The notes under the pieces were generated by a model, which made no database searches, had not been told where the DNA came from, and worked only from the letters and a program-made list of their open reading frames with translations. 64,000 bases of DNA from Helicobacter rodentium ATCC 700285 (GTDB lineage: Bacteria > Campylobacterota > Campylobacteria > Campylobacterales > Helicobacteraceae): positions 1 through 64,000 of the forward strand of contig NZ_JHWC01000007.1 in NCBI RefSeq assembly GCF_000687535.1, given 5' to 3'. Below, one piece after another: positions 1 to 7,920 of this stretch. The translations under genes were made by a program, and so were the position numbers. How positions within the stretch are numbered: the stretch's first letter is position 1; the number at the start of each line of letters is the position of its first letter.

Positions 1-18
1 ATCTAGCATAAAGAAAAA

Positions 19-130
19 TTTTACAATAGAAGCTTTACAAATGAGATTCCACATTATGGATTGCCACGAAAATTTTTCAAATTTTCTCGCAATGATGAAT
101 CCTGCTTTGTCATTGTAAATGCGACAAAGC
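19..130. repeat. Palindromic intergenic repeat, copy 1
   Basis: This stretch shares long segments with intergenic DNA near 21.2, 34.95, 42.2 and 63.8 kb. The core runs 'attatggattgccacgaaaa', a short spacer, then 'ttttctcgcaatgatgaatc', so TTGCCACGAAAA and its near-complement TTTTCTCGCAA can fold into a hairpin. There is no open reading frame. It resembles a REP- or MITE-like non-coding element. The rest of positions 131-237 shows no gene. Confidence 0.7.
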
Positions 131-237
131 AATGCAATTCTACAAAATATACAATCTTGATTCACAAGATTCTCAATACAAATCTAGGATTATTTTCTAT
201 GCAGAGGATAGGAAGTCAATTAAGACTTTATTAAAAA

Positions 238-256
238 TTAGCTATAATGAAGCTAA
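238..256 (+). promoter_or_regulatory. Promoter with inverted repeat across the -10 box
   Basis: A perfect -10 hexamer TATAAT lies at 243-248. It sits inside a perfect 6-bp inverted repeat, TTAGCT at 238-243 and AGCTAA at 251-256. The following gene encodes a Crp/Fnr-type DNA-binding protein, so an autoregulatory operator overlapping the promoter is a reasonable inference. The half-site spacing (7 bp) is wider than the usual Fnr box, so this is not certain. Confidence 0.45.
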
Positions 257-279
257 AAGTAAAATAATTTGGAGCAAAA

Positions 280-921
280 TTGCATACAATTTTTAAAGAA
301 CTAATGGATTCTTGGGGGGTTTCTAGTATAGATCAAGAAGTTTATCTGCAAAGTGCTTATACTAAAAACTTCCCCAAAAATTACAAAATCTTTAGCGGTG
401 AGCAAGAATGTCGTGGGCTTGTATTGATTTTAGATGGTGCCTTGCGTAGTTTCATTGTCTCTCCAAGCAACAAAGAAATTAATCTTTTTGTTTTAAAAAG
501 TGGTGAATTTTGTATTCTTTCTGCTTCGTGTATGTTGAAAAATATCCGCTTTGATGTCAATTTAGAGTTTATTCAAACTTCTAATGTATTGATTTTGCCA
601 AGCAAAACCTTTAATAAATTAAGCTTAAAATATCCAATCGCTAAGCAATTTCAAACCAACCTTGTAAGCGATCGACTAAGCCGAGTCGTTTCTTCTTTAA
701 ATTCTCTTGCCTTTGATTCGCTTGAAAACAGGATTCTAAATTTTTTGTATAACAATGCGCCCAAAGAATCTAAAATTCTTTATATTACGCACGAGGAAAT
801 TGCGAATGCGCTAGGAAGTGCAAGAGAAGCAATTTCAAGAGTGCTAAAAGATCTCGAAAAACAAGGAAAGCTAAAAACTAAACGTGGGTTAATTGAATTG
901 GTAGATTTCCCAGATTCCTAA
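280..921 (+). CDS. Crp/Fnr family transcription regulator
   Basis: A 213-aa protein with an N-terminal cyclic-nucleotide-binding-like beta-barrel (about residues 25-120), a dimerisation helix, and a C-terminal winged helix-turn-helix (about 165-205; motif THEEIANALGSAREAISRVL). The recognition helix is typical of the Crp/Fnr superfamily. There is no N-terminal cysteine cluster, so it should not bind an Fe-S cluster as Fnr does. The start is TTG at 280, supported by GGAG at 271-274 five bases upstream. The stop overlaps the convergent metallo-hydrolase by 4 bp. The effector is unknown. An inverted repeat over its own -10 box suggests autoregulation. Confidence 0.85.
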   Translation: MHTIFKELMDSWGVSSIDQEVYLQSAYTKNFPKNYKIFSGEQECRGLVLILDGALRSFIVSPSNKEINLFVLKSGEFCILSASCMLKNIRFDVNLEFIQTSNVLILPSKTFNKLSLKYPIAKQFQTNLVSDRLSRVVSSLNSLAFDSLENRILNFLYNNAPKESKILYITHEEIANALGSAREAISRVLKDLEKQGKLKTKRGLIELVDFPDS

Positions 922-1667
922 ATGCGCGTAAGCCAATAAGGAATATTTGCTTGTTCTTGTGCGATTTCTGTTTTGTCGCCGTGTCCGGGTAAAATAAGCA
1001 TATTTTCTTGAATCTCCATAAATTTCTCTAAACTTGCCCTCATTGCCTTGCTTGAAGAATAAGGAAAATCACTGCGCCCAATGGAGCGATGAAAGATAAA
1101 ATCTCCACTAAACATTAACTTATGTTTAGATATTGGCATATTTTGATTTTGTGTTAATGCAGAATCCTCCTTTGCGAGTTTATGGCTAAGCACAATTACG
1201 CTACAACCGGGTGTGTGTCCGGGATAACAAGAAAATTCTACAATAAAATTGCCCAATTCATAACGATTGCGTCTGCCCAAATTACTCGTATTTGAGGTTT
1301 TTGGTGTAATGGTATCCTCCTGTGTTCCACCAACAAGAACGCTTGGGGTAGAACCAGGCAATCCTGTGCTAAAGCAATCTTGTATCAACATAAAAGCATC
1401 TTCTAAAGGGCAAAGGAGTGCAATTTTATCAAAATAAGCAGTTAGCTCTGCATTGCTCCATACATGGTCAAAATGTCCGTGAGTATTTAAAATAGCCAAA
1501 GGCTTTGTGTCTTTTAGCTCCTCTATCACCCAAGCACTCGCACCAATTCCCGGATCTATGATTAAAGATTCTTTGCTTTGCTTATCAATCGCCAAATAAC
1601 AATTTGTTTGGTATTCTCCGAATGCTTTACATAAAATTTTAAAAAAATCATTTTCAAAAATCATCAT
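918..1667 (-). CDS. MBL-fold metallo-hydrolase (glyoxalase II-like)
   Basis: A 249-aa protein of the metallo-beta-lactamase superfamily, closest in pattern to the YcbL/glyoxalase II group that hydrolyses thioesters. All metal ligands are visible: HGHFDH at residues 63-68, His151 in PGHTPGC, Asp189 in SGDF and His229 in PGHGD. This predicts a binuclear zinc or iron site and a cytosolic enzyme. Two low-complexity insertions (about 115-137 and 163-182) make it longer than the roughly 210 residues usual for YcbL. It converges with the Crp-family gene, overlapping it by 4 bp. The substrate cannot be told from sequence. Confidence 0.85.
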   Translation of the reverse strand: MMIFENDFFKILCKAFGEYQTNCYLAIDKQSKESLIIDPGIGASAWVIEELKDTKPLAILNTHGHFDHVWSNAELTAYFDKIALLCPLEDAFMLIQDCFSTGLPGSTPSVLVGGTQEDTITPKTSNTSNLGRRNRYELGNFIVEFSCYPGHTPGCSVIVLSHKLAKEDSALTQNQNMPISKHKLMFSGDFIFHRSIGRSDFPYSSSKAMRASLEKFMEIQENMLILPGHGDKTEIAQEQANIPYWLTRI

Positions 1668-1718
1668 CTATTTTCCTTAAATTTCTCAAAATTTCTGTGA
1701 ATCTTAACGCAAAGTCGC

Positions 1719-1724
1719 TAAAAT
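1719..1724 (+). promoter_or_regulatory. -10 box of the dGTPase-like gene
   Basis: TAAAAT preceded by GC, about 22 bp before the ATG at 1747, matches the usual Campylobacterota housekeeping -10 element. A purine-rich AAAAAAGG at 1732-1739 serves as ribosome binding site. Confidence 0.45.
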
Positions 1725-1746
1725 AACGCCTAAAAAAGGCAAACAA

Positions 1747-2853
1747 ATGGCACAAAACAGAATGTTACCTAGCGAGAGATTTTATCCCTCTATTCAAGAT
1801 TTTCGCGATTCTTTTGGGCGTGATAGAGATAGAATCATTCATAGCTCCTATTTTAGGAGATTGGAATACAAAACACAAGTGTTTATTAATCATAGTGGAG
1901 ATTATTTTCGCACACGTTTAACGCATTCTCTTGAAGTAAGCCAAATTGCACGAACATTAGCTAAGAATTTAGGTTTAGATGAAAATCTTGCAGAAGCTAT
2001 TGCGTTAGCACATGATTTAGGGCATACGCCCTTTGGACACGCAGGAGGAGATGAGCTAGATAAAATTATGCGACATTCTGGCTATCATCACGGATTTGAC
2101 CACAATTTTCAGTCTTTTCGTGTAGTAACAAAGCTTGAAAAACGTTATAAAGATTTTGCGGGTTTGAATCTTTCTTTTGCTACTCTTGAGGGGATTTTGA
2201 AACATTCTTATCCTTACGATAAATCCTTTTTACAAGGAAACTTAAAGGATTTATTTTGCCTAGAGTTCCACCCAAGTCTTGAAGCAATCGTTGTAGATTT
2301 GTCTGATGAAATCGCTTATATTAGCGCGGATATTGACGATGGTATTAAGTATGGTTTAATCAGTTTTGAGTCCCTTAAAGAGAGTGCATTGGTAGCTAAA
2401 GCCATAGAATTTGTAGAACAACAAGAGCAAATAAAGCGTCAGGATTCTATCTTCCGACATCGTTTCACTTCCCGATTAATCACAATGCTAGTTTATGATA
2501 TTTTAGAAAACAATCAACCTTTCACACAAAGTTCTCCACAATGTTTTACTTATCTAGCTAAAGAATCTTTGCCAATTTCTCATACCAAAACAATGGCGGA
2601 CGAGATAAAAGCACTTAAAAAGATTCTTTTAGTGCGTCTTTATCGCCACGAGGAAATCGTGAAAAAAATGTTTATGGGCAAACGTTGTGTGCGTAAGCTT
2701 TACGACTGCCTAAACAATGAGACAAACCTGCTACCAAAAGACTTGCAAACAAGAATCCAAAAAGGTGAAAAAACTCATCGTGTTTGCGCAGATTATATTG
2801 CCTCTATGACAGACCGCTATGCGATTGCACTTTATCGTGAGCTAGGATTTTAA
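1747..2853 (+). CDS. dgt: dGTP triphosphohydrolase-like HD-domain protein
   Basis: A 368-aa HD-superfamily phosphohydrolase of the dGTPase family, which cleaves dGTP to deoxyguanosine and triphosphate and so controls dNTP pools. The metal-binding H...HD...D motif is present: His60 in RLTHSLEV, His89-Asp90 in ALAHDLGHTPFGHAG, and a distal Asp in VVDLSDEI. The N-terminal signature (PSERFYPS...RDRIIHSSYFRRLEYKTQV) is typical of the shorter dNTPases (370-440 aa), so the enzyme may have a broader substrate range than E. coli Dgt. It is transcribed away from the MBL gene from its own promoter. Confidence 0.85.
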   Translation: MAQNRMLPSERFYPSIQDFRDSFGRDRDRIIHSSYFRRLEYKTQVFINHSGDYFRTRLTHSLEVSQIARTLAKNLGLDENLAEAIALAHDLGHTPFGHAGGDELDKIMRHSGYHHGFDHNFQSFRVVTKLEKRYKDFAGLNLSFATLEGILKHSYPYDKSFLQGNLKDLFCLEFHPSLEAIVVDLSDEIAYISADIDDGIKYGLISFESLKESALVAKAIEFVEQQEQIKRQDSIFRHRFTSRLITMLVYDILENNQPFTQSSPQCFTYLAKESLPISHTKTMADEIKALKKILLVRLYRHEEIVKKMFMGKRCVRKLYDCLNNETNLLPKDLQTRIQKGEKTHRVCADYIASMTDRYAIALYRELGF

Positions 2854-2903
2854 GTCCTTGAATCTTAATATGCATACCACTGCGTCAAACCCCATTTGCA
2901 ATA

Positions 2904-2984
2904 TTATTTCTTTTGTTTTTTGTCATTGCCATAGACGATTCCACCAAACAATAGCCCTATGATGCATAGAATCTTTTTTATCAT
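2904..2984 (-). CDS. Possible 26-aa signal-peptide-like microprotein
   Basis: An ATG at 2984 opens 26 codons (MIKKILCIIGLLFGG..., ending in a lysine-rich tail). The product looks like a bare signal peptide or a single membrane helix. AGGAG lies just upstream but only two bases from the ATG, which is tight. The ORF overlaps the 3' end of the broken MFS gene in another frame. It could be a tiny membrane protein, or chance. The function is unknown. Confidence 0.3.
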   Translation of the reverse strand: MIKKILCIIGLLFGGIVYGNDKKQKK

Positions 2985-4198
2985 TTCTCCTAATCCCACT
3001 ACTCTTTAAGATTCTAAAGGAGATACTCCAAAGTAACAATCCCGCAAAGGCAACACAAGAGAGGGCGATATACGCATAAAAATATCCATAATATTGCGCG
3101 ATAAATCCCCCCAAACTCCCGCTTAGTGCTGCGCCTATACTGCCAAGCGTCATTACACAAGCAAGGGCGGCGTTGATATGTCCGCTTCCACGCAACATTA
3201 TCGCTACCAAAATGGGTAAAATCACGCCTGTAATCCCTGTTCCCACGCCATCAAGAATCTGTGTAGCAACCATTCCTGCAAGATTTTCAAAATGTGCCGC
3301 TATGCCTCCGCGAATGATAAGAGCGATAAAGCAAAGTGCCATTAAGATAAAATACACTTGAGAAAAGCGAGGATCAGCCACAAGAGAATGAGGGCGCGTG
3401 AGAATCTTCATACACACAAGCGAAACTACAATCATCGTGCTTTGAGCGATAAGGATTGTCGCTGCTGCATACGCCCCGCTAGAATCAATGCCAAGCGTGT
3501 GCGCCCTAAGCCTTAAGCAAAGGCAACATATACGCATTGCTAAGATGGAAGCAAAACATTGCTGTGCCTAAAATCAGCACAGATTTATCACTTAAGGCTT
3601 CCCATAGAGACACACTTGTTTCGCCCTCTTGTCCCCTTGCAACTTTGTGATTAATGCTATCGCTGCGAATAAGGCTAAGAAATAAAAGCGAGAAAACACC
3701 CATAAGTGCAGTAATCACAAAAATCGCGCCGATTCCATAATAAAATGCGAATCCAAGACTAAGCAATGCGCTAAAAGCTGTTCCTGCGTGTTTGTAGGCT
3801 TCATTGAGGCTCACTTGTCTGCTATAACCGCTTAACTCCACGATTCCAAGCGTGAGGGCTGCAAATGCAGGAGCAAGGCACACTCCGCACAGAGCCACGC
3901 TCATTTGCGCTAAAAGTGTAAAGCCAAAATGCGGGTAGAAGTAGTTTGCCAAAGTCGCAAAGACGATGGTGAGGATACAAAAGGCTATGAGGGCTTTTTT
4001 GTGCGGTGTCTTGTCTATGAAAACCCCTAAAGGAATCGCGAAAACTAACGCACAAAGCGAGGCAATCGTGGAGATAAGCCCAATTTGGGATTCCATAAAC
4101 GCGTGTTGCTTCAAAAACACGCCTAGATACGCACCCAAGCCATCTTGCACATCGGCTATAAAGAAATTCAACCAAGCAAGCGTGTTGTGCGGATTGAT
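2923..4198 (-). pseudogene. MFS transporter, frameshifted and lacking a normal start
   Basis: Two overlapping frames together make one Major Facilitator permease of about 400 aa with 12 predicted membrane helices. The first part (to the TAG near 3507) ends ...NAYMLPLLKA. The second continues the family sequence as RAHTLGIDSSGAYAAATIL after a net +1 change of frame near 3507-3530. The first half contains the MFS loop motif IDKTPHKK. A strong AAGGAGG at 4209-4203 is followed four bases later by ATC (4198-4196), in frame with NPHNTLAWLNFF, where an ATG would be expected. The only other start is a TTG at 4171 without a ribosome site. Both defects point to a dead or dying exporter, unless they are sequencing errors. 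It follows the coiled-coil gene, whose stop overlaps its Shine-Dalgarno. Confidence 0.75.
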
Positions 4199-4207
4199 AA
4201 AACCTCC

Positions 4208-4633
4208 TTAATATCCTAAAATCTTGTTAATCTTGCTAATTGCGCTTTGTTCCATTTCAGCAATCATTTGCTTTTCTTTAGATTTTTCTTGTGCAATCTT
4301 TGCTTCTTGTTGCACAATTTGTGTTAAAGTCGCGTTGATTTTACCTTCATCTCTTGTCGCCTTTGCCTCTTGCAAGTCGATTTCTAGGATTTTTTTCTCT
4401 AACTCTAGGGCTTTGATTTTGCCTCTTAGCTCCTCTCGTTTTTTATCAATGGCTTCTCTCTCTTTGAACTCCGTCCTTAAAGCCTCGCGCTTTTTATCAA
4501 AACTTGCATTATTAAAGATTTCTGGCAAAACACCCTTGATATGTGGCTGTGGCTTTGGAGGGGCTGGTGGCGCGGCAAAGAGGGTGCTGGATAAGGCTAA
4601 CATCAGTGCTGAACTCACAACTTTTGCTTTCAT
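4208..4633 (-). CDS. Secreted periplasmic coiled-coil protein
   Basis: A 141-aa protein with a clear Sec signal peptide (MKAKVVSSALMLALSSTLFA, cleavage after AFA or AAP), a proline-rich spacer, and a charged helix from about residue 50 to 130 rich in E, K, R and heptad leucines. No enzymatic motif is visible. It should be exported to the periplasm and form a helical coiled coil. The start is ATG 4633 with GGAGAAACG upstream. It lies directly upstream of the broken MFS gene on the same strand. I do not recognise the family. The lack of an OmpH/Skp-type core argues against a Skp chaperone. Confidence 0.7.
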   Translation of the reverse strand: MKAKVVSSALMLALSSTLFAAPPAPPKPQPHIKGVLPEIFNNASFDKKREALRTEFKEREAIDKKREELRGKIKALELEKKILEIDLQEAKATRDEGKINATLTQIVQQEAKIAQEKSKEKQMIAEMEQSAISKINKILGY

Positions 4634-4766
4634 CGTTTCTCCTTTTTATCTTTATAAAAACCATAAATTTTAATAAAAATTACTTTTTAGAATCGCTGAA
4701 TTGCAAAAAGGACTATTCCTAAACCAAAGAGGGCAAGGGGGCTTTAGGGGTTTGACAGATATGCGG

Positions 4767-4772
4767 TATAAT
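4767..4772 (+). promoter_or_regulatory. -10 box of the ybaK-like gene
   Basis: A perfect TATAAT stands 40 bp before the ATG at 4813. A TTGACA at 4752-4757 is only 9 bp upstream, too close to act as its -35 element. Confidence 0.55.
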
Positions 4773-4812
4773 TCTTTTACTAACACAGATTTTTGTATGC
4801 AAAGGAGTGCAA

Positions 4813-5280
4813 ATGTCTTTAGCAAAGGCAAGGGAGCATTTAGCAAAGTATGGCTTGGAGGGCAAAATAATGGAGTTTTCTACCTCATCGGCTTCAGTGG
4901 TAGAGGCAGCAAACGCAATTGGTTGCAAAGAAAGAGAGATTGTCAAAACGCTTTCCTTTATGCTAGGAGAGAATCCCATACTGATTGCAGTTGCAGGGGA
5001 TTATAAAATCAATAATGCAAAGTTTAAAGAAGCATTTGGCGCAAAGGCAAAGATGATTCCTTTTGAGGAAGTGGAATCACGCATAGGACACGCAGTGGGC
5101 GGTGTGTGTCCTTTTGGTGTGAATGCAAATGTTAAAGTGTATTTAGATGTTTGTTTGCAAAACCTTACCACACTTTATCCCGCTTGTGGAAGCGCAAATA
5201 GCGCGGTTTGTATGACTTTAGAGGAGCTAGAAAAAGCCTCTTGCTTTGAAAAATACATTGATGTATGTATTGAATCTTAA
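4813..5280 (+). CDS. YbaK/EbsC-family aminoacyl-tRNA deacylase
   Basis: A 155-aa stand-alone editing-domain protein of the YbaK/EbsC/ProX family, which hydrolyses mischarged aminoacyl-tRNA (typically Cys- or Ala-tRNAPro). Family signatures are visible: an EREIVKTL segment with the catalytic lysine, then VGGVCPFG and a C-terminal ACGSAN segment. ATG 4813 is preferred over the in-frame GTG at 4807, because AAGGAG at 4802-4807 is then correctly spaced. The product is cytosolic. It is a single gene with its own promoter, followed by decayed sequence. Confidence 0.88.
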   Translation: MSLAKAREHLAKYGLEGKIMEFSTSSASVVEAANAIGCKEREIVKTLSFMLGENPILIAVAGDYKINNAKFKEAFGAKAKMIPFEEVESRIGHAVGGVCPFGVNANVKVYLDVCLQNLTTLYPACGSANSAVCMTLEELEKASCFEKYIDVCIES

Positions 5281-5299
5281 ATCCGCTAGGCTACTTCTT

Positions 5300-5622
5300 C
5301 TAGCATAAGTCCGCCATTATAAATATGCCCTGCTTATAGGAGGCACAATAACCAAAAACGTTCGTATTGCGCTTAAGATAGGGCAAAGAATCCCCATAAA
5401 TATTTCCTCTACCTTGTTTTTATGCTTGGGGGCAATGCGCTTTGGATTCTAGGCATTATGATGTGTGTGGGGCAGAGTATCAGTGGGTTTAGAGGCGAGA
5501 CTTGCCATAAAGCACGGGGCAAAGATTATCCGCCCGATTGTAATATGTGTATGCTTCGCTCTCTCAACGCAATTACTTATCAGGGAGTTTTTTGGAATCT
5601 CTCGTTGCAATTTCATCCATAA
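5300..5622 (+). pseudogene. Remnant of a TauE/SafE-family membrane exporter
   Basis: Three frames carry consecutive pieces of the C-terminal half of a TauE/SafE (DUF81) permease: NISSTLF near 5399, then VFMLGGNALWILGIMMCVGQ from about 5416, then ARLAIKHGAKIIRPIVICV from about 5480. The last is the family's characteristic GA-LAIKHGAKLIRP ending. The N-terminal half is missing and at least two frameshifts separate the pieces, so it cannot make a functional permease. It explains most of the gene-free stretch 5281-5622. Confidence 0.65.
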
Positions 5623-5634
5623 ATGCTTTTATGC

Positions 5635-5640
5635 TATAAT
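5635..5640 (+). promoter_or_regulatory. -10 box of the SMR/MATE operon
   Basis: A perfect TATAAT (in ATGCTATAATGC) is the best promoter before the SMR genes. It lies 182 bp before the first SMR start, giving an unusually long leader that contains a short ORF and a hairpin. Confidence 0.55.
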
Positions 5641-5680
5641 GCACGGCTTTAAAAATCTTTGAATCAGGAGAGAAAGGCTA

Positions 5681-5752
5681 ATGATTTGGGATCAAGGCTA
5701 TTTTTCATATTCCCTTTTAGTGTGTTTTTTCTCCACAACCTCTAGATTCTAA
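5681..5752 (+). CDS. Candidate 23-aa leader peptide of the efflux operon
   Basis: An ATG with AGGAG ten bases upstream (5666-5670) opens 23 codons, beginning MIWDQGYFSYS and ending TTSRF before TAA. It lies between the -10 box and the hairpin in front of the SMR genes. Short translated leaders are known to control drug-resistance genes by ribosome stalling, and this layout would fit. The peptide is not one I recognise, and regulation is inferred only. Confidence 0.4.
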   Translation: MIWDQGYFSYSLLVCFFSTTSRF

Positions 5753-5762
5753 ACATCGTATT

Positions 5763-5785
5763 TTAGGCTTTAGGCAAAGCCCTAA
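5763..5785 (+). promoter_or_regulatory. Hairpin in the SMR leader
   Basis: GGCTTT (5766-5771), a 4-base loop, and AAAGCC (5776-5781) form a perfect stem. It is extended by TTA/TAA with one bulged C. No U-run follows, so it is not a standard terminator. A further GGCTTT at 5645-5650 near the start of the transcript could pair with the same AAAGCC, giving two alternative folds. It may be an attenuation or translational switch. Confidence 0.4.
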
Positions 5786-5822
5786 GCCACAAAATACACA
5801 AACAAAATGCAAAGGAAATCAA

Positions 5823-6245
5823 ATGCAAAGCATAAAGCTTACCCCAAATTTGGCGTGGGGATTGGTTATTTTGGGTGGCATTGTAGAATGCTTTTGGGCA
5901 AGTGGGCTGAAGTATAGCGATAATTTGTTTGCTTTTACTCTCACGGGCATTGGGATTTTTATCTCCTCTATTTCTATGATTCTAGCGGTGAAGGTGCTAG
6001 AAATTGGCATTGCATATAGCGTATTTGTGGGCATTGGCACAGCAGGGATTACACTCGCAGAGATTCTTATTTTTAATGAGCCTTTCTCACCGCTTAAGAT
6101 TCTCTTTATTGCTACTTTGCTCGTTGGCGTGATTGGCTTAAAGCTCTCTAGCAGTGAGAAAGAAGAAGCGCAAGAGGAAAAGCTTGTCTCAAACTTCTCA
6201 CACGATTTAGGGCTTGATACAATACTTGAGGAGGAGCAAAAATGA
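5823..6245 (+). CDS. SMR-family exporter subunit, YkkC-like
   Basis: A 140-aa small multidrug resistance protein with four transmembrane helices and the membrane-embedded glutamate of the family in GGIVECFWASGLKY (helix 1). Sequence order and the ending VGVIGLKL resemble the YkkC subunit of Bacillus YkkCD. Paired SMR proteins work as heteromers and export toxic cations or guanidinium in exchange for protons. A charged cytoplasmic tail of about 35 residues is longer than usual. Its stop overlaps the start of the partner gene (ATGA, 6242-6245), which argues for coupled translation. The substrate is unknown. Confidence 0.88.
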   Translation: MQSIKLTPNLAWGLVILGGIVECFWASGLKYSDNLFAFTLTGIGIFISSISMILAVKVLEIGIAYSVFVGIGTAGITLAEILIFNEPFSPLKILFIATLLVGVIGLKLSSSEKEEAQEEKLVSNFSHDLGLDTILEEEQK

Positions 6246-6556
6246 GTTGGGTGTATTTACTTCTTGCAGGGTGTATGGAGATTGTAGGCGTAATTACGAT
6301 GAAAAAATATTCCCTAAGTGGGCGCAATATTTTTTTACTCGCTATTTTAGTGCAGTTTATGCTAAGTTTCGCACTGCTTTCTTTGGCAATGCAAGAGATT
6401 GCTATGGCGACAGCCTATGCGATATGGACAGGAATCGGTGCGGGAGGCGGTGTGCTTGTGGGCGTGGTGTTTTTTAAAGAAAGCAAAAATATCAAAAAGT
6501 TATTTTTTATCACGCTCATCATCGCTTCCGTCATTGGGCTTAAGGCGATAGGCTAA
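6242..6556 (+). CDS. SMR-family exporter subunit, YkkD-like
   Basis: A 104-aa SMR protein with four transmembrane helices, the conserved glutamate in AGCMEIVGVITMKKYS, and the WTGIGAGGG segment of helix 3. It resembles YkkD, the partner of YkkC, and starts inside the stop codon of the upstream subunit. The two likely assemble with opposite membrane topology into one inner-membrane proton antiporter. The MATE gene follows 14 bp later, so a small efflux operon is likely. Confidence 0.88.
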   Translation: MSWVYLLLAGCMEIVGVITMKKYSLSGRNIFLLAILVQFMLSFALLSLAMQEIAMATAYAIWTGIGAGGGVLVGVVFFKESKNIKKLFFITLIIASVIGLKAIG

Positions 6557-6570
6557 ACTCTAGGAATCCT

Positions 6571-7890
6571 ATGTCCAATCTTTTCACAAAGCACCCTTTG
6601 TATTTACTCGTGCGTTGTGCATTGCCACATTGCATAAGTGGCGTGTTTCTTTCTTTATGTTACATTATTGATGGTATCTTTGTAGGCAAGTTTTTAGGCA
6701 ATGAAGATTTAGCAGTTATGGGGCTTATTATGCCCTTTGTTATCATTAGTTTTGCGCTCACAGATATGATTGCCATTGGCTCTTCTGTGCTCATTAGCCT
6801 TTCTTTGGGCAAAGGGAAGTCAAAAGAGGCTTCCATTCTGTTTAGCACTTCTTTAGTTGTTACCTTTGTTTTCTCTTGTTTTATAGCAATGTGCGCCTTT
6901 TTTCTCGCGCCCTTTTTGATAGATTTGCTAGCAATTAGCGAATCCTCAAAAGTAAAGGCAAAAGAATTTGTGAGCATTTTTGTCTATTTTACACCGCTTA
7001 TTATGTTTTATTTTGCTTTGGATAATTATTTGCGAATTTGCGCTAAGAATCTATATAGTATGTTTATCAATATTTTTATGGCACTTTGCAATATCTTTTT
7101 GGATTATTTGTTTATTGTAGTGTTTGGCTGGGGGTTGTTTTCATCAGCACTTGCTCTTTGTATAGGTTTAGCTTTGGCTACAATTTTTGGATTTTTGCCT
7201 TTTATTTTTGGCAATGTGGAGCTAAAATTTAGCAGGATTCTTTTTAAGCTAAAAACCTTTTTAAATATTTTTTACAATGGAAGTTCTGAATTTTTGGGAA
7301 ATATTTCAGGCTCCATTCTAACGATTGTTGCAAACTTTTTATTGCTGAAACTCGCCGGAGAAAGTGGTGTGGCGACATTTTCTATTATACTTTATATTGA
7401 TACTTTCATCATTGCTTTTATTATGAGTCTATGCGAGGGTATGCAACCCGCGCTAAGCTATAATTATGCGAAGAAAGACAAAGCAAGGCTAAAATCTCTC
7501 ATTTTCTATATTTTTGCCACTGCTTTTTTGCTTTGTTTTGGGGTGTTTATAGCCATTATGCTATGGAGTGAAAGCCTCATTACGCTTTTTGTAGAAAAAA
7601 CGAATCAAGATTTTATCATCTTTAGTGCCTTTGCGTTGAGCTTATATGCGCTCAATTATTGTATCACTTGGTTTAATGTATGCGTAAGCTCTTTTCTCAC
7701 CGCCTTTAATAAACCCTCTTATTCTCTCTTGATTACTTTGGTGCAAGGTTGTTTTGCGCCACTTTGTAGCCTCTTTGTTTTAACTTATCTTTTTGGGCTT
7801 AATGGAATCTGGTGCGCTGCTTTTGTGGGTGATTTGCTCTGTGTTGCTTTAAGCTTTGCACTGCTCAAAAGGGCTTCGTGCCATATTTGA
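6571..7890 (+). CDS. MATE-family efflux transporter
   Basis: A 439-aa inner-membrane protein with about 12 hydrophobic helices in two homologous halves, typical of the multidrug and toxic compound extrusion family (length 430-460). The helix 1-2 segment CISGVFLSLCYIIDGIFVGK, with GNEDLAVMGL after it, is characteristic. Members export cationic drugs or metabolites using sodium or proton gradients. It starts 14 bp after the second SMR subunit and probably shares its transcript and leader control. The substrate is not predictable. Confidence 0.85.
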   Translation: MSNLFTKHPLYLLVRCALPHCISGVFLSLCYIIDGIFVGKFLGNEDLAVMGLIMPFVIISFALTDMIAIGSSVLISLSLGKGKSKEASILFSTSLVVTFVFSCFIAMCAFFLAPFLIDLLAISESSKVKAKEFVSIFVYFTPLIMFYFALDNYLRICAKNLYSMFINIFMALCNIFLDYLFIVVFGWGLFSSALALCIGLALATIFGFLPFIFGNVELKFSRILFKLKTFLNIFYNGSSEFLGNISGSILTIVANFLLLKLAGESGVATFSIILYIDTFIIAFIMSLCEGMQPALSYNYAKKDKARLKSLIFYIFATAFLLCFGVFIAIMLWSESLITLFVEKTNQDFIIFSAFALSLYALNYCITWFNVCVSSFLTAFNKPSYSLLITLVQGCFAPLCSLFVLTYLFGLNGIWCAAFVGDLLCVALSFALLKRASCHI

Positions 7891-7920
7891 GCGTTTTGCA
7901 TTCATAGAATCTGCTTTGTT

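Noticed and set aside
4752-4772. TTGACA followed by TATAAT before the ybaK-like gene
   Set aside because: The spacer is only 9 bp; the TTGACA cannot be the -35 of that -10 box.
5591-5610. Sigma-54-like TTGGAATCTCTCGTTGC before the SMR genes
   Set aside because: GG and GC are separated by 11 rather than 10 bases, and the sequence lies in the exporter remnant.
5641-5822. Guanidine riboswitch upstream of the YkkCD-like pair
   Set aside because: None of the conserved elements of guanidine-I, -II or -III riboswitches that I know is visible; only a simple hairpin is seen.
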